From NCBI GenBank assembly GCA_018222585.1, contig JAAFAB010000001.1, positions 62,001-126,000 of the forward strand: a stretch of DNA of 64,000 nucleotides. The letters are read 5' to 3'. Below, piece by piece: positions 35,397 through 45,188 of this stretch. This stretch comes from Paracoccaceae bacterium. Lineage in GTDB: Bacteria > Pseudomonadota > Alphaproteobacteria > Rhodobacterales > Rhodobacteraceae. The position numbers and the translations under genes are program-made. The notes beneath the pieces are model-generated. The model was not told where the DNA came from and made no database searches. It worked only from the letters and a program-made list of their open reading frames with translations. How positions within the stretch are numbered: the first letter of the stretch is position 1; each line of letters starts with the position of its first letter.

Positions 35397-37378
35397 TCGG
35401 CCGCCATCGGCGCCGCGGCGCGGTCTGCTGCCATCTTCGACAGCTCTGCCATGACCTCCGACGCGCGGGCGATCGGGTTGGTCAGGTAGAAATCGCGGAT
35501 CGGCAGCCGGAAGGTGGCTTCTCCGAGGCTGGCGGCGGGCAGCGGCGTCCAGGTGTTTTCCGGCACCTCGTCGATGCGGGCCAGGTGCGGCACCTCGGCG
35601 ATCAGCGCCTTGCGCAGCTGCGCCAGGCTGTCGAAGGGCAGCGTCGCGCCCAGTTCGGCCGAGAGGGCGCGAAGGATGGCCCAGTTCTCTTTCGCCTCGC
35701 CGGGGGCGAAACCGGCACGCAGCGCCAGCTGCGGACGGCCCTCGGTGTTGACGAAGAGACCGTTTTCCTCGGTGTAGGCCGCGCCCGGCAGGATCACGTC
35801 GGCGCGCATCGCGCCACGGTCGCCGTGGCTGCCCTGGTAGATCACGAAGGGACCTTCGCCGATCTCGACCTCGTCGGCGCCGAGGTTGAAGATCACGTCG
35901 GCATCGTCCAGCGCATCCAGGCCACGTTCGTTCACCGCGCCCACGTCCAGCGCACCGACGCGCGAAGCGGCGGTGTGCAGCACCAGCATCCGCCCCGAGA
36001 GCGCCTGCGCGGCGGCCAGGACGGCAGCGCCGTCGGCCTCGTTCAGGGCGCCCTGGCCGACGATGACGATGGCGTCCTCGCCGACCTTCAGGTCAGCCAG
36101 AGCCGAACGCCCGGTGCCGGCATGGGTGTGCTCGTAGGTCAGGTCTGCGGCGGCGCCGACCAGCGTGACGCTGGCGCCGTGCAGCCAGGCCTTGCGGATA
36201 CGGGCGTTCAGCACCGGCGCCTCGACGGCGGGGTTGGTGCCGATCAGCACGATCTCCTTCGCGGCGTCGATTTCCTCGACCGCCACGTTGCCGACATAGG
36301 CCGAGCGGTTGTCGGCGGGCAGCTTCGCGCGGTCGGTGCGACATTCGACGACGCCGCCCTGCCCCTCGATCAGCTGCTTCAGCGCATAGACCGCTTCCAC
36401 CGGGGCCAGATCCCCGACCAGCGCGGCCAGGCTCTTGGCGCCCTTCACGGCGGAAACGGTGGCGGCCAGGGCCTCGGGCCAGGTCGCGGGCTTCAGCTTG
36501 CCGTCGACGCGCACATAGGGGCGGTCAAGGCGCTGGCGGCGCAGCCCGTCCCAGACAAAGCGCGTCTTGTCGGAAATCCATTCCTCGTTCACGCCGTCAT
36601 GGTTGCGCGGCAGGATGCGCATCACTTCGCGGCCCTTGGTATCGACCCGGATGTTGCTGCCGAGCGCATCCATCACGTCGATGGTCTCGGTCTTGGACAG
36701 TTCCCAGGGCCGGGCGGTGAAGCTGTAGGGCCTGGAGACCAGCGCACCGACCGGGCAGAGGTCGATGATATTGCCCTGCAGGTTCGAGTTCAGCGTCTCG
36801 TTGAGGTAGCTGGTGATCTCGGCGTCCTCGCCCCGGCCCGTCTGGCCCATCTGGCTGATGCCCGCCACCTCGGTGGTGAAGCGGACGCAGCGGGTGCAGG
36901 AGATGCAGCGCGTCATGTGGGTCTCGACCAGCGGGCCCAGATCCAGGTCATCGGTGGCGCGCTTGGCCTCGCGGTAGCGCGAGAAGTCGACGCCATAGGC
37001 CATGGCCTGATCCTGCAGATCGCATTCGCCGCCCTGGTCGCAGATCGGGCAGTCGAGCGGGTGGTTGATCAGCAGGAACTCCATCACGCCCTCGCGGGCC
37101 TTCTTGACCATCGGCGACTTGGTCTTGACCACCGGCGGCTGGCCTTCCGGCCCCGGTCGCAGATCCTTGACCTGCATGGCGCAGGAGGCGGCGGGCTTGG
37201 GCGGACCGCCGACCACTTCGACCAGGCACATGCGGCAGTTGCCGGCGATCGACAGACGCTCGTGGTAGCAGAAGCGCGGCACCTCGACCCCGGCCTGCTC
37301 GCAGGCCTGGATCAGGGTCAGGGCCGGGTCGACCTCGACCTCCTGGTCGTCGATGATGATCTTGCGAAGGTCAGACAT
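35393..37378 (-). CDS. nuoG: NADH-quinone oxidoreductase subunit G
   Basis: A 661-residue iron-sulfur subunit. The N-terminus carries [15 protein letters not shown] (2Fe-2S N1b region, about residues 37-51), [18 protein letters not shown] (about 105-122) and [10 protein letters not shown] (about 159-168), covering the N5, N4 and N1b ligands. The C-terminal half is a molybdopterin-oxidoreductase-like domain without the cofactor. Length is short relative to E. coli NuoG (about 900) and close to the alphaproteobacterial form. The ATG follows the DUF5333 gene by 6 bases; it overlaps the downstream lipoprotein gene by ATGA. Confidence 0.97.
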   Translation of the reverse strand: MSDLRKIIIDDQEVEVDPALTLIQACEQAGVEVPRFCYHERLSIAGNCRMCLVEVVGGPPKPAASCAMQVKDLRPGPEGQPPVVKTKSPMVKKAREGVMEFLLINHPLDCPICDQGGECDLQDQAMAYGVDFSRYREAKRATDDLDLGPLVETHMTRCISCTRCVRFTTEVAGISQMGQTGRGEDAEITSYLNETLNSNLQGNIIDLCPVGALVSRPYSFTARPWELSKTETIDVMDALGSNIRVDTKGREVMRILPRNHDGVNEEWISDKTRFVWDGLRRQRLDRPYVRVDGKLKPATWPEALAATVSAVKGAKSLAALVGDLAPVEAVYALKQLIEGQGGVVECRTDRAKLPADNRSAYVGNVAVEEIDAAKEIVLIGTNPAVEAPVLNARIRKAWLHGASVTLVGAAADLTYEHTHAGTGRSALADLKVGEDAIVIVGQGALNEADGAAVLAAAQALSGRMLVLHTAASRVGALDVGAVNERGLDALDDADVIFNLGADEVEIGEGPFVIYQGSHGDRGAMRADVILPGAAYTEENGLFVNTEGRPQLALRAGFAPGEAKENWAILRALSAELGATLPFDSLAQLRKALIAEVPHLARIDEVPENTWTPLPAASLGEATFRLPIRDFYLTNPIARASEVMAELSKMAADRAAAPMAAE

Positions 37379-37384
37379 GGGTGC

Positions 37385-37795
37385 TCACTTTTCTTTCAAG
37401 AGGGCGCCGATCTGGCTGTTCCGCGCGATCTCGGACTTGCCGAGGCTGCACAGATCCGCCGGGTTCTCGGGGTCCAGTCCTTGGGATTTCACATAGGCTT
37501 CGCCACGGGCGCGCATCCGGGCCTTCTCCTCGGGGGAGTTCACGTAGGCGTCGATTTCGTCCTTCGAATAGCCGAGGTCGCGGGCGCGGCCGTTCAGCTG
37601 GTTCAGCAGGAAGAAGCCCTTCACGTTGCGCGGGTCGATCCGGTCGCAACGGTCGCTGATCTCGATCGCCAGGGCAACCGAGAAGAGCGGGCCGTCGATC
37701 TCGGACACCTCGCGCAGCGGCGGGCGGGAATCGGTATTGGCCTGGGAGGCCGTGGCGGCGGTGAGGGCGAGGGCAACGAGGGCGGCAAAACGCAT
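37385..37795 (-). CDS. DUF5333-type secreted protein within the nuo operon
   Basis: A 136-residue protein with an N-terminal signal peptide (MRFAALVALALTAATASQA). The body includes CDRIDPRNVKGFFLLN and LGYSKDEIDAYVNS, which I associate with DUF5333 of Rhodobacteraceae. ATG 37795 follows AAAGGAC; the upstream hairpin (37808-37831) sits directly before this RBS. It precedes nuoG by 6 bases. Two cysteines could form a periplasmic disulfide. Function unknown. Confidence 0.75.
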   Translation of the reverse strand: MRFAALVALALTAATASQANTDSRPPLREVSEIDGPLFSVALAIEISDRCDRIDPRNVKGFFLLNQLNGRARDLGYSKDEIDAYVNSPEEKARMRARGEAYVKSQGLDPENPADLCSLGKSEIARNSQIGALLKEK

Positions 37796-37899
37796 GGGAT
37801 GTCCTTTCTGCGCGGGGAGTGTCCCCCGCAGAGCGGCCCTCAGGCGCCTGCTATGCAATAGCAGCGCCGCACCAAAGCGCCGGGTGAGAGGCGAAACGC

Positions 37900-38121
37900 T
37901 CATGCCGCCCCCCCGCCGCAGGCGTGTTTCTGCCGCAGCCCCCGCTCGCGCAGCCAGGTCCGGCCGCAGGCGGGATCCGCTGCGTCCGTCTCGCACAGGG
38001 GGGCCTGCCGGTCGAGCACGGCCACGACATCGCCCACGCGCGGGTCGTCCGTCTTGGCGACGAGACGGCCCAGGGTCAGCTCCGCCAGGTGATATCCGGG
38101 GCGGCTTACCATCCGCGGCAT
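37900..38121 (-). CDS. Possible 73-residue protein in the nuo operon
   Basis: Starts inside the end of the upstream lipoprotein gene (16-base overlap; a second ATG at 38112 is just as possible) and ends 104 bases before the DUF5333 start. It has no signal or helix, and has three or four cysteines in LCETDAADPACGR and KHACGGG. No family recognised. The open reading frame fits the operon direction and coupling seen elsewhere here, yet the high GC content could create a chance ORF of this size, so it is uncertain. Confidence 0.4.
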   Translation of the reverse strand: MPRMVSRPGYHLAELTLGRLVAKTDDPRVGDVVAVLDRQAPLCETDAADPACGRTWLRERGLRQKHACGGGAA

Positions 38122-38474
38122 ACCCCGCTGAAGACCAGGTCGCCGCCGGCGAACTGAAGCTCTTCTGCCGGCGCATCGGGGCCGTTGACCCAGTCGATGC
38201 GGGACGAGCCGAAGCGTTCGATGCAGTGGTTCACCGCCTCGTAGCGCCCCGCGTCGCGGGCGCCGTCCAGGGTTTTGGCGGCGTCGCGCACGGTGACGAC
38301 GAAATTCTCCGGCGCGTCCTTCTCGGCGGCCAGGCTCATGCGGAAGTACTGGCCATCGAAGACCGGGCGGCTGCTCTTGCTCCAGGCCTGGGCACGGTTG
38401 CAGGCCGACAGCGCCAGGGCGGCGCAGAGCGCCAGGCCGAGCGCGGCGAGGGGAGACTTCATGCGCATCATCAT
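38106..38474 (-). CDS. Accessory lipoprotein inside the nuo operon (122 aa)
   Basis: A 122-residue protein starting at one of three consecutive ATG codons (38474, 38471, 38468); GGAG is positioned for the first. Lipobox LALSAC (Cys25) after a signal peptide. The mature part is a small alpha/beta protein with EEFQ-type charged surface and a C-terminal GVCRGW. It begins 5 bases after the nuoF stop. No family recognised. As a lipoprotein next to nuoF it may have a role in assembly or be a bystander gene; unknown. Confidence 0.7.
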   Translation of the reverse strand: MMMRMKSPLAALGLALCAALALSACNRAQAWSKSSRPVFDGQYFRMSLAAEKDAPENFVVTVRDAAKTLDGARDAGRYEAVNHCIERFGSSRIDWVNGPDAPAEELQFAGGDLVFSGVCRGW

Positions 38475-38479
38475 GGCCG

Positions 38480-39781
38480 TCACTCCGCTGCCGTCAGGAT
38501 GGTGGCCGAACGGCCGGTCTTCTGGCGCTTGATGCGGTCCTCGATCTCGTCGCGGAAGTGACGGATCAGGCCCTGGATCGGCCAGGCGGCGGCATCGCCG
38601 AGCGCACAGATGGTGTGGCCCTCGACCTGCTTGGTGACATCCAGCAGCATGTCGATTTCCTCGACCTCGGCCTGGCCGGTGACCAGGCGGTCCATGACCC
38701 GCATCATCCAGCCGGTGCCTTCGCGGCAGGGCGTGCACTGGCCGCAGCTTTCGTGCTTGAAGAACTTCGACAGGCGCCAGACGGCTTTCACGATGTCGAC
38801 GGAGTTATCCATGACGATCATGCAGCCGGTGCCGAACGAGCTCTGGTTCTGGCGCATCCAGTCGAAGTCGAAGATCGCGTCTTCCAGCTTGTCCTTGGGC
38901 AGCACCGGGCAGGAGGCGCCGCCGGGGATGATGGCCTTCAGGTTGTCCCAGCCGCCGCGCACGCCGCCGCCGTGATGCTCGATGATCTCGCGCACGGACA
39001 GCGACATCTGCTCTTCGAAGACGCAGGGGTTGTTGACGTGGCCGGTCAGCGCCATCAGCTTGGTGCCGGCGTTGTTCGGGCGGCCGAAGGAGCTGAACCA
39101 CTCGGGGCCGCGACGGATGATCGTCGGCACGACGGCGATGGATTCGACGTTGTTCACCGTGGTCGGGCAGCCATAGAGGCCCGCGCCGGCCGGGAACGGC
39201 GGCTTCATCCGGGGCATCCCCTTCTTGCCTTCCAGGCTCTCGATCAGCGCGGTCTCTTCGCCGCAAATATAGGCGCCCGCACCGTGGTGCAGGTAGATGT
39301 CGAAGTCATAGCCCGACTTGCTGGCGTTCTTGCCGATCAGGCCCGCGTCATAGGCTTCGTCGATGGCGGCCTGCAGGGCCTCCTTCTCGCGGATGTATTC
39401 GCCGCGGATGTAGATGTAGGCGGCAACCGCGTTCATCGCGAAACCGGCGATCAGGCACCCCTCGACCAGCGTGTGCGGGTCATGGCGCATGATCTCGCGG
39501 TCCTTGCAGGTCGCGGGTTCGGATTCATCGGCATTGACCACCAGGTAGGCGGGACGGCCGTCGCTTTCCTTCGGCATGAAGGACCATTTGAGGCCGGTCG
39601 GGAAGCCCGCGCCGCCCCGGCCGCGCAGCCCGCTGTCCTTCACCTGCTGGATGATCCAGTCGCGCCCGTTGGCAAGGATGCCAGCGGTGCCATCCCAGTG
39701 GCCACGAGCCTGCGCGCCCTTCAGCGTACGGTCGTTCATGCCGTAGAGATTGGTAAAGATACGATCCTGATCCTTGAGCAT
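38480..39781 (-). CDS. nuoF: NADH-quinone oxidoreductase subunit F (NADH/FMN site)
   Basis: A 433-residue subunit that oxidises NADH and carries FMN and the N3 [4Fe-4S] cluster. [10 protein letters not shown] (about 53-62) is the FMN/NADH loop, [22 protein letters not shown] binds flavin, and [14 protein letters not shown] (about 350-363) holds cluster N3. It begins 3 bases after the DUF5337 gene end. High confidence. Confidence 0.97.
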   Translation of the reverse strand: MLKDQDRIFTNLYGMNDRTLKGAQARGHWDGTAGILANGRDWIIQQVKDSGLRGRGGAGFPTGLKWSFMPKESDGRPAYLVVNADESEPATCKDREIMRHDPHTLVEGCLIAGFAMNAVAAYIYIRGEYIREKEALQAAIDEAYDAGLIGKNASKSGYDFDIYLHHGAGAYICGEETALIESLEGKKGMPRMKPPFPAGAGLYGCPTTVNNVESIAVVPTIIRRGPEWFSSFGRPNNAGTKLMALTGHVNNPCVFEEQMSLSVREIIEHHGGGVRGGWDNLKAIIPGGASCPVLPKDKLEDAIFDFDWMRQNQSSFGTGCMIVMDNSVDIVKAVWRLSKFFKHESCGQCTPCREGTGWMMRVMDRLVTGQAEVEEIDMLLDVTKQVEGHTICALGDAAAWPIQGLIRHFRDEIEDRIKRQKTGRSATILTAAE

Positions 39782-39784
39782 GTC

Positions 39785-40021
39785 TTACCCTTTGTCATTC
39801 CGGCGCGCGCGCCAGATCTGCGCCACCACCACCAGCGCCCAGACGAAGGCGGCAATGGCGGCAAAATCGAAGAGGAAGACATAGCGATCCGGCAGGCCAA
39901 GCTGGCCGCCGAGAAGCTGTAGACCCATCCAGAGCACCATGGTCACGGCGATCACGATCGCCACCATGCGCCCCTTGCGGGCCAGTTCCAGTTCCCTGGC
40001 TCTGTCTTCCACCATCTCCAC
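39785..40021 (-). CDS. DUF5337-type small membrane protein in the nuo operon
   Basis: A 78-residue protein with a short charged N-terminus (EDRARELELARKGR) and two membrane helices (about residues 19-38 and 46-67). The annotated start is a GTG at 40021, with an in-frame ATG at 40015; GAGGAG is better placed for the latter. Topology and genomic position match DUF5337 proteins of Rhodobacteraceae. Directly adjacent to nuoF (3-base gap) and the HhH gene (3-base gap). Possibly an assembly factor; not shown. Confidence 0.8.
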   Translation of the reverse strand: MEMVEDRARELELARKGRMVAIVIAVTMVLWMGLQLLGGQLGLPDRYVFLFDFAAIAAFVWALVVVAQIWRARRNDKG

Positions 40022-40024
40022 TCC

Positions 40025-40657
40025 TCACTCCGCCCCTGCGTCGGCGGCGACGAGGTCCTGCGCCTGCGCGATCCAGCCGTCCCGGCCGATCCGCCCGCGG
40101 GCGCCTTTCACGTTCTCTTCGACCCAGGTCACGTCGGCCTCGGTCCAGGCGGCGATCTGCGCGAAGCTGCGGATCCCCGCCGCCTCAAGCGCCTCGGCCA
40201 GCTTCGGGCCCACGCCCTTCAGCCGCTTCAGATCATCCGCCGGGGCGTCGTCGTCCCCGGAGACCATGGTCTCCTCCGCCTCGGCGGCAGCGGCGGGCGC
40301 CACGGCAGCCTCTTCCGCGCCGGCCTCTGCCTCGCCCGAGGCATCCCCGGGGGCATCTTCGGGCGCGGCCGCGACCTCGGCAGCCGGGGCAGCGCCCTGC
40401 GGCTGCATCTCCCCCGCCGGGGCGGTCACCGCCTCGCGGGTCTCACGGCCCGACGCCTGCACGGGCCCCTGCCCCGCCGCGCCGACGCAGACAAAGCGGT
40501 TCAGCCCGACGATCAGCGCGCCGCCAAGCGCCAGGGCCACCACCAGCGCACCGAGGAAGCCGAGCGGGCCGGTCAGTGCGACGAGCAGCACAAGCGCCAG
40601 GGCCGCGCCAAGCGCCAGCCCCACCGTCCTGCACAGATCATTGCTCATCCCGGCCAT
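40025..40657 (-). CDS. Membrane-anchored helix-hairpin-helix protein in the nuo operon
   Basis: A 210-residue protein. Two hydrophobic segments (about 13-33 and 36-53) are followed by an Ala/Glu/Pro-rich linker (about 60-138), and a C-terminal domain (141-210) with the HhH core LKGVGPKLAEAL. That domain aligns without gaps to residues 310-372 of the upstream NuoE, identical at 31 of 63 positions by eye. AAGGGGC precedes the ATG. It lies 12 bases after nuoE. HhH motifs usually bind DNA or serve as protein docking; in a complex I operon docking is more plausible. Function unknown. Confidence 0.8.
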   Translation of the reverse strand: MAGMSNDLCRTVGLALGAALALVLLVALTGPLGFLGALVVALALGGALIVGLNRFVCVGAAGQGPVQASGRETREAVTAPAGEMQPQGAAPAAEVAAAPEDAPGDASGEAEAGAEEAAVAPAAAAEAEETMVSGDDDAPADDLKRLKGVGPKLAEALEAAGIRSFAQIAAWTEADVTWVEENVKGARGRIGRDGWIAQAQDLVAADAGAE

Positions 40658-40669
40658 GCCCCTTGCCCC

Positions 40670-41797
40670 TTACGCGTCCTTGGCCAGCGCACGCGCCTGG
40701 CCGACCCAGTCATCGCGGCTGACGCGGCCCTTGAAGCCCACCAGGTTCTGATCCGCCCAGGCCACCTGCGCGGCATCCCATGCGGCGATCTGGTCGAAGT
40801 GGTAGACGCCGATATCGTTCAGCACGCTCTCCAGCTTCGGCCCGACGCCGGAAATCTTCTTCAGATCATCGGCCGTGCCGTCGCGGGGACCGTCCAGCGC
40901 CTCGGGCTTCTCGCCGTCGCCGGCGGCTTCGATCGCCTCGGAGGAGATCGCCGGCGCGGCGGCCTCGGGCTTGCCCTTGGGCGTGGCGTCGGCTTCCTGC
41001 TTCGTCGCCCCGGCCTTGGAGACCGGCTTGCCCGCACCGGGCTTCGGCTCGTTCCCGACGGCCGGCTTCTCGGCCGGGCCTTCGGGCTTCTGATCGCGCC
41101 AGGGCGTCAGCAGGGGCACCTCGGTGCCGTCGATGCGCTTGATCCCGTCGCCAACCTCGACCGCGCGGGCCACCGAGGCGTTGTACTGGGTGCGCCCGCT
41201 TTCCCATTCGGTCAGCGCCACCAGCCCGGCCTCGGGCTCGGAGGAGAAACGACCGTTCTGCGGACCCGGCACCGGCACTTCGCCGGCGGCCAGCCTGTCC
41301 AGCAGCTCGCCGAGCTTCTCGGCGGTCAGGTCCTCGTAGTAGTCCTTGCCGATCTGGGCCATGGGCGCATTGGCGCAGGCGCCGAGGCATTCGACCTCTT
41401 CCCACGAGAACTTGCCATCCGCCGACAACTCGTGCGGCTTCGCGTTGATCTTGTCCTTGCAGACCGAAATCAGGTCCTCGGCGCCGCAGATCATGCAGGT
41501 GGTGGTGCCGCAGATCTGGATATGCGCCACCGAGCCGACCGGCTGCAGCTGGAACATGAAGTAGAAGGTCGCCACCTCGAGCACGCGGATCGAGGCCATG
41601 TCGAGCATCTGGGCCACGTATTCGATGGCGGGCTTGCTCAGCCAGCCTTCCTGTTCCTGGGCACGCCACAGAAGCGGGATCACCGCCGAGGCCTGACGGC
41701 CCTCGGGGTACTTCGAAATCTGGCCCTCGGCCCACTTCAGGTTCGCCTCGGTGAAGGCAAAGCTTTCAGGCTGCTCTTGGTGCAGGCGTCTCAGCAT
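40670..41797 (-). CDS. nuoE: NADH-quinone oxidoreductase subunit E with C-terminal HhH extension
   Basis: A 375-residue subunit, about twice the 160-220 residues usual for NuoE. The N-terminal part (1-170) has the thioredoxin-like fold with the [2Fe-2S] N1a ligands in [10 protein letters not shown] (about 97-106) and [11 protein letters not shown] (about 135-145). A low-complexity linker rich in Lys/Glu/Pro/Ala (about 230-305) leads to an HhH domain (310-375) that is duplicated in the next gene. Long NuoE proteins are known in Rhodobacter-type operons. The linker/HhH is probably not needed for electron transfer and may tether the flavoprotein arm; that is inference. Confidence 0.95.
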   Translation of the reverse strand: MLRRLHQEQPESFAFTEANLKWAEGQISKYPEGRQASAVIPLLWRAQEQEGWLSKPAIEYVAQMLDMASIRVLEVATFYFMFQLQPVGSVAHIQICGTTTCMICGAEDLISVCKDKINAKPHELSADGKFSWEEVECLGACANAPMAQIGKDYYEDLTAEKLGELLDRLAAGEVPVPGPQNGRFSSEPEAGLVALTEWESGRTQYNASVARAVEVGDGIKRIDGTEVPLLTPWRDQKPEGPAEKPAVGNEPKPGAGKPVSKAGATKQEADATPKGKPEAAAPAISSEAIEAAGDGEKPEALDGPRDGTADDLKKISGVGPKLESVLNDIGVYHFDQIAAWDAAQVAWADQNLVGFKGRVSRDDWVGQARALAKDA

Positions 41798-41896
41798 CGG
41801 CTCAGGTCCCGTCCTTTACTCTCTGTTCCGCGGGGTCCGGCCCCGTCGCGGCCCGTCGGGCCATTCATCCGCGGCGGGGGATCCCCGCCTGCCGCC

Positions 41897-42181
41897 TCAG
41901 GCGGCGCAGTCTCCGACCACCAGCTGCACCGCGCCATCCGGCAGCGAAACCGCTTCGCCGGTGGCGATCTTGTATTGCGCCATCTCGACGGCCTGGGCCC
42001 GGTTCAGACCCGTCTGCAGCTCGACCGGCAGGTAATCCCGTTCGGTGCGCAGCACGCAGCCGACCGAGGCGACCGCGTCGTTGAAGTTCTCGGCCGCACC
42101 CGCCGGCAGATCCTCGGGCATCGACATGGTGCAACCGGCCAGCGCCAGCGCGGTCAGGGGAAGCCATGCGCGCAGGTCCAT
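41897..42181 (-). CDS. Accessory lipoprotein inside the nuo operon (94 aa)
   Basis: A 94-residue protein with a signal peptide and lipobox LALAGC (Cys17), then a short acidic helix and a C-terminal VVGDCAA. ATG 42181 is shared with the stop of the upstream 53-residue ORF (TGATG). No family recognised. Located between nuoD and nuoE. The 99-base gap to nuoE shows no feature. Function unknown. Confidence 0.7.
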   Translation of the reverse strand: MDLRAWLPLTALALAGCTMSMPEDLPAGAAENFNDAVASVGCVLRTERDYLPVELQTGLNRAQAVEMAQYKIATGEAVSLPDGAVQLVVGDCAA

Positions 42182-42342
42182 CACAGGTACCCCCGCGCAA
42201 TGTCCATCAGGACGGCCACGGCGGCGCCGATCACGGCCCCGACCACCAGCCGCGAACGACCGCGCGCGCCCAGTACCGCCAGGACGCCGCAGACGGCGCC
42301 GACCAGCAGCTGCCAGAGCGAGATGGTGACCGAACCCAGCAT
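42181..42342 (-). CDS. 53-residue predicted membrane protein in the nuo operon
   Basis: A reading frame of 53 codons from ATG 42342 to TGA 42181. The start shares the A of TGATG with the nuoD stop, and the stop shares its A with the next ATG, so both junctions are TGATG overlaps. It has two short hydrophobic segments ([20 protein letters not shown] and LVVGAVIGAAVAVLMDIA) separated by GARGRSR. It resembles the short two-helix glycine-rich membrane peptides. No family recognised. Coupling on both sides argues that it is translated. Confidence 0.6.
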   Translation of the reverse strand: MLGSVTISLWQLLVGAVCGVLAVLGARGRSRLVVGAVIGAAVAVLMDIARGYL

Positions 42343-43559
42343 CACCGGTCGACCTCGCCAAAGACGATGTCCATGGTGCCGATGATCGCCGCGACATCCG
42401 CCAGCTGGTGCCCCGAGGCGACATGGTCCATCGCCTGCAGGTGCAGGAAGCCCGGCGCGCGCAGCTTGGCGCGGTAGGGCTTGTTGGAGCCATCGGCCAC
42501 CAGGTAGACGCCGAATTCGCCTTTCGGCGCCTCGACGGCGGCATAGACCTCGCCCGCCGGGACGTGGAAGCCCTCGGTGTAGAGCTTGAAGTGGTGGATG
42601 AGCGCCTCCATCGAGGTCTTCATCTCACCGCGCTTCGGCGGGGTCAGCTTGCCGCGGGTCAGCACGTCGCCGGGCGTCTCGCGCAGCTTGACGATGGCCT
42701 GGCGCATGATCTTCACGCTCTCGCGCATCTCTGCCATGCGGCAGAGGTAGCGGTCGTAGCAGTCGCCGTTCTTGCCGACGGGGATCTGGAAATCGAACTC
42801 GTCGTAGCATTCGTAGGGCTGCGCACGGCGCAGGTCCCAGGCCAGGCCCGAGCCACGCACCATGACCCCCGAGAAGCCCCATTGCTGGATCTCCTCTTCG
42901 GTCACCACGCCGATATCGACGTTGCGTTGCTTGAAGATCCGGTTCTCGGTCAGCAGGGAGTCGATATCATCCAGCTTGGCGGGAAACTCGATCGCCCATT
43001 CCTCGATATCGTCAATCAGCTTGTCGGTCAGGTCCTGGTGCACACCGCCGGGCCGGAAGTAGGCGGCGTGGAAGCGCGCGCCCGACGCCCGTTCGTAGAA
43101 GATGCACAGGTCTTCGCGCGGTTCGAAGCCCCAGAGCGGCGGCGTCAGCGCGCCGACGTCCATCGCCTGAGTCGTCACGTTCAGCAGGTGGTTCAGGATC
43201 CGCCCGATCTCGCAGAACAGCACCCGGATCAGCGAGGCCCGGCGCGGGATCTCGGTGCCGGTCAGCTTCTCGATGGCGAGGCACCAGGCATGTTCCTGGT
43301 TCATCGGCGCCACGTAGTCCAGCCGGTCCATGTAGGGCAGGTTCTGGAGATAGGTGCGGCTTTCCATCAGCTTCTCGGTGCCGCGGTGCAGCAGGCCGAT
43401 GTGGGGATCGCAACGCTCGACGATCTCGCCGTCAAGCTCCAGCACGAGGCGCAGCACGCCGTGCGCCGCCGGGTGCTGAGGCCCGAAGTTGATGTTGAAG
43501 TTGCGGATCTGCTGTTCGCCCGTCTGGGCGTCGTCAAAACCCTTGGAGCCGTCCATCAC
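42342..43559 (-). CDS. nuoD: NADH-quinone oxidoreductase subunit D
   Basis: A 405-residue quinone-site subunit related to NiFe-hydrogenase large subunits without the metal-binding cysteines. [17 protein letters not shown] (about 32-48), [15 protein letters not shown] (about 56-70) and [11 protein letters not shown] (about 156-166) are conserved. The ATG overlaps the nuoC stop (43556-43559, ATGA). With NuoB it forms the quinone cavity. High confidence. Confidence 0.98.
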   Translation of the reverse strand: MMDGSKGFDDAQTGEQQIRNFNINFGPQHPAAHGVLRLVLELDGEIVERCDPHIGLLHRGTEKLMESRTYLQNLPYMDRLDYVAPMNQEHAWCLAIEKLTGTEIPRRASLIRVLFCEIGRILNHLLNVTTQAMDVGALTPPLWGFEPREDLCIFYERASGARFHAAYFRPGGVHQDLTDKLIDDIEEWAIEFPAKLDDIDSLLTENRIFKQRNVDIGVVTEEEIQQWGFSGVMVRGSGLAWDLRRAQPYECYDEFDFQIPVGKNGDCYDRYLCRMAEMRESVKIMRQAIVKLRETPGDVLTRGKLTPPKRGEMKTSMEALIHHFKLYTEGFHVPAGEVYAAVEAPKGEFGVYLVADGSNKPYRAKLRAPGFLHLQAMDHVASGHQLADVAAIIGTMDIVFGEVDR

Positions 43560-44176
43560 TTCGCCTCCTCTTTCTTCTCGCCGGGCTTCTCGTCCCCGGG
43601 AAGAATGTACTCGGCCCCCTCCCAGGGGGACATGAAATCGAACTGGCGGTATTCCTGGACCAGCTTGACCGGCTCGTAGACGACGCGCTTCTGCACTTCG
43701 TCATACCGCACTTCGGTATAGCCGGTGGTCGGGAAGTCCTTGCGCAGCGGGTGGCCGCGGAAACCGTAGTCGGTCAGGATGCGGCGCAGGTCCGGGTGCC
43801 CCGAGAAGACGATGCCGAACATGTCGAAAACCTCGCGCTCGAACCAGTTGGCCGAGGGATGGACGCTGACGATCGAGGGGACCATCTCGTCCTCGCGCAC
43901 GGCGACGCGCAGGCGGATGCGCTGGTTCGTGTACATCGACAGGAAGTGGTAGACCACGTCGAAGCGCTTGGCTCGCTCGGGATAGTCCACCGCCGTGATG
44001 TCGACCAGCGACGAGAACTTGCACGAATTGTCGGTGCGCAGGAACTCGACGAAGCCGACGATGTTCGAGGGCGTGACGTCAATGTTCAGCTCGCCGAAAG
44101 CGACCTCCCAGGAGGCCACGCAGTCGGGACGCCGCACTTCGATATGGGCACCCAGTTCCTTCAGAGCTTCGCTCAT
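43556..44176 (-). CDS. nuoC: NADH-quinone oxidoreductase subunit C
   Basis: A 206-residue subunit of the peripheral arm. The signature [36 protein letters not shown] (about 105-140) is present, and [13 protein letters not shown] follows it. It begins 15 bases after nuoB and overlaps nuoD by ATGA. No cofactor. Separate NuoC and NuoD, unlike fused E. coli NuoCD. Confidence 0.97.
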   Translation of the reverse strand: MSEALKELGAHIEVRRPDCVASWEVAFGELNIDVTPSNIVGFVEFLRTDNSCKFSSLVDITAVDYPERAKRFDVVYHFLSMYTNQRIRLRVAVREDEMVPSIVSVHPSANWFEREVFDMFGIVFSGHPDLRRILTDYGFRGHPLRKDFPTTGYTEVRYDEVQKRVVYEPVKLVQEYRQFDFMSPWEGAEYILPGDEKPGEKKEEAK

Positions 44177-44191
44177 GATTTCCCCCTGCCC

Positions 44192-44716
44192 TTAGCGTAC
44201 CAGAGTGCCGGTGCGGCGGATCTTCCGCGCCAGCTGAAGAATGCCGTAGACCAGCGCCTCGGCGGTCGGAGGGCAGCCGGGGACATAGATGTCCACGGGC
44301 ACGATCCGGTCGCAGCCACGCACCACGGAATACGAGTAGTGATAGTAGCCGCCGCCATTGGCGCAGCTGCCCATCGAGATCACGTAGCGCGGTTCGGGCA
44401 TCTGGTCGTAGACCTTGCGCAGCGCGGGGGCCATCTTGTTGGTCAGCGTGCCGGCGACGATCATCACGTCGGACTGGCGCGGCGAGGCGCGCGGCGCGGT
44501 GCCGAAACGCTCGATGTCGTAGCGCGGCATCGAGGTGTGCATCATCTCGACGGCGCAGCAGGCCAGGCCGAAGGTCATCCAGTGCAGGGAGCCGGTCCGC
44601 GCCCAGGTGATCAGGTCCTCGGCCGAGGTCAGCAGGAACCCCTTGTCCTGAAGCTCGCGGTTGAGCGCCTGGGTGGCGTATTCCTTGTCGCCACCGGCGG
44701 TGTTGGCAGAGGTCAT
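44192..44716 (-). CDS. nuoB: NADH-quinone oxidoreductase subunit B
   Basis: A 174-residue subunit that carries cluster N2, the last electron donor to quinone. [11 protein letters not shown] (about 49-59, tandem Cys), [13 protein letters not shown] (about 112-124) and [12 protein letters not shown] (about 141-152) supply the ligands. The start at 44716 shares a base with the nuoA stop (TGATG). A longer frame upstream would overlap nuoA and was not used. Confidence 0.97.
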   Translation of the reverse strand: MTSANTAGGDKEYATQALNRELQDKGFLLTSAEDLITWARTGSLHWMTFGLACCAVEMMHTSMPRYDIERFGTAPRASPRQSDVMIVAGTLTNKMAPALRKVYDQMPEPRYVISMGSCANGGGYYHYSYSVVRGCDRIVPVDIYVPGCPPTAEALVYGILQLARKIRRTGTLVR

Positions 44717-45081
44717 CACTCCCATTCCAGGGCTCCCTTCTTCCATTCGTAGGCAAAGCCGATGGTCAGCACGGCCAGGAAGACCATCATCGACCAGAAG
44801 CCGATCATGGAGATGTCCTTGAACGCCACTGCCCAGGGGAAGAGCATCGCGATCTCGAGGTCGAAGATGATGAAGAGGATCGAGACGAGGTAGAAGCGCA
44901 CGTCGAACTTCATCCGCGCATCATCGAAGGCGTTGAAACCGCATTCGTAGGCGCTGACCTTTTCGGGATCGGGGTTGCGGACGGCGATGATCAGGGCGGC
45001 GAGGATGAGCACCAGGCCAAGGACGATCGCGACCGCGAGAAAGATGAGGATGGGAAGATATTCCCGCAGCATCTCTTCCAC
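44716..45081 (-). CDS. nuoA: NADH-quinone oxidoreductase subunit A
   Basis: A 121-residue membrane subunit with three helices and the [32 protein letters not shown] block (about 45-76). First gene of the nuo operon, with a good promoter candidate 60-90 bases upstream. High confidence. Confidence 0.97.
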   Translation of the reverse strand: MEEMLREYLPILIFLAVAIVLGLVLILAALIIAVRNPDPEKVSAYECGFNAFDDARMKFDVRFYLVSILFIIFDLEIAMLFPWAVAFKDISMIGFWSMMVFLAVLTIGFAYEWKKGALEWE

Positions 45082-45139
45082 GAATGGCTCCTTTCATGGG
45101 CGGCGGGGGTCCGCTGTGGGACCCTCAAGGCTAGGTCGC

Positions 45140-45168
45140 GTTTTACGCCCGCCCCCCGGCAGGGTCAA
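45140..45168 (-). promoter_or_regulatory. Candidate sigma70-type promoter of the nuo operon
   Basis: On the minus strand TTGACC (45163-45168) and TAAAAC (45140-45145) have a 17-base spacer, about 60 bases before the nuoA ATG. The sequence CGCGTTTTAC overlapping the -10 recurs at 45178-45187, 41 bases upstream, as a direct repeat. Confidence 0.5.
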
Positions 45169-45188
45169 CCGAAGCCGCGCGTTTTACA

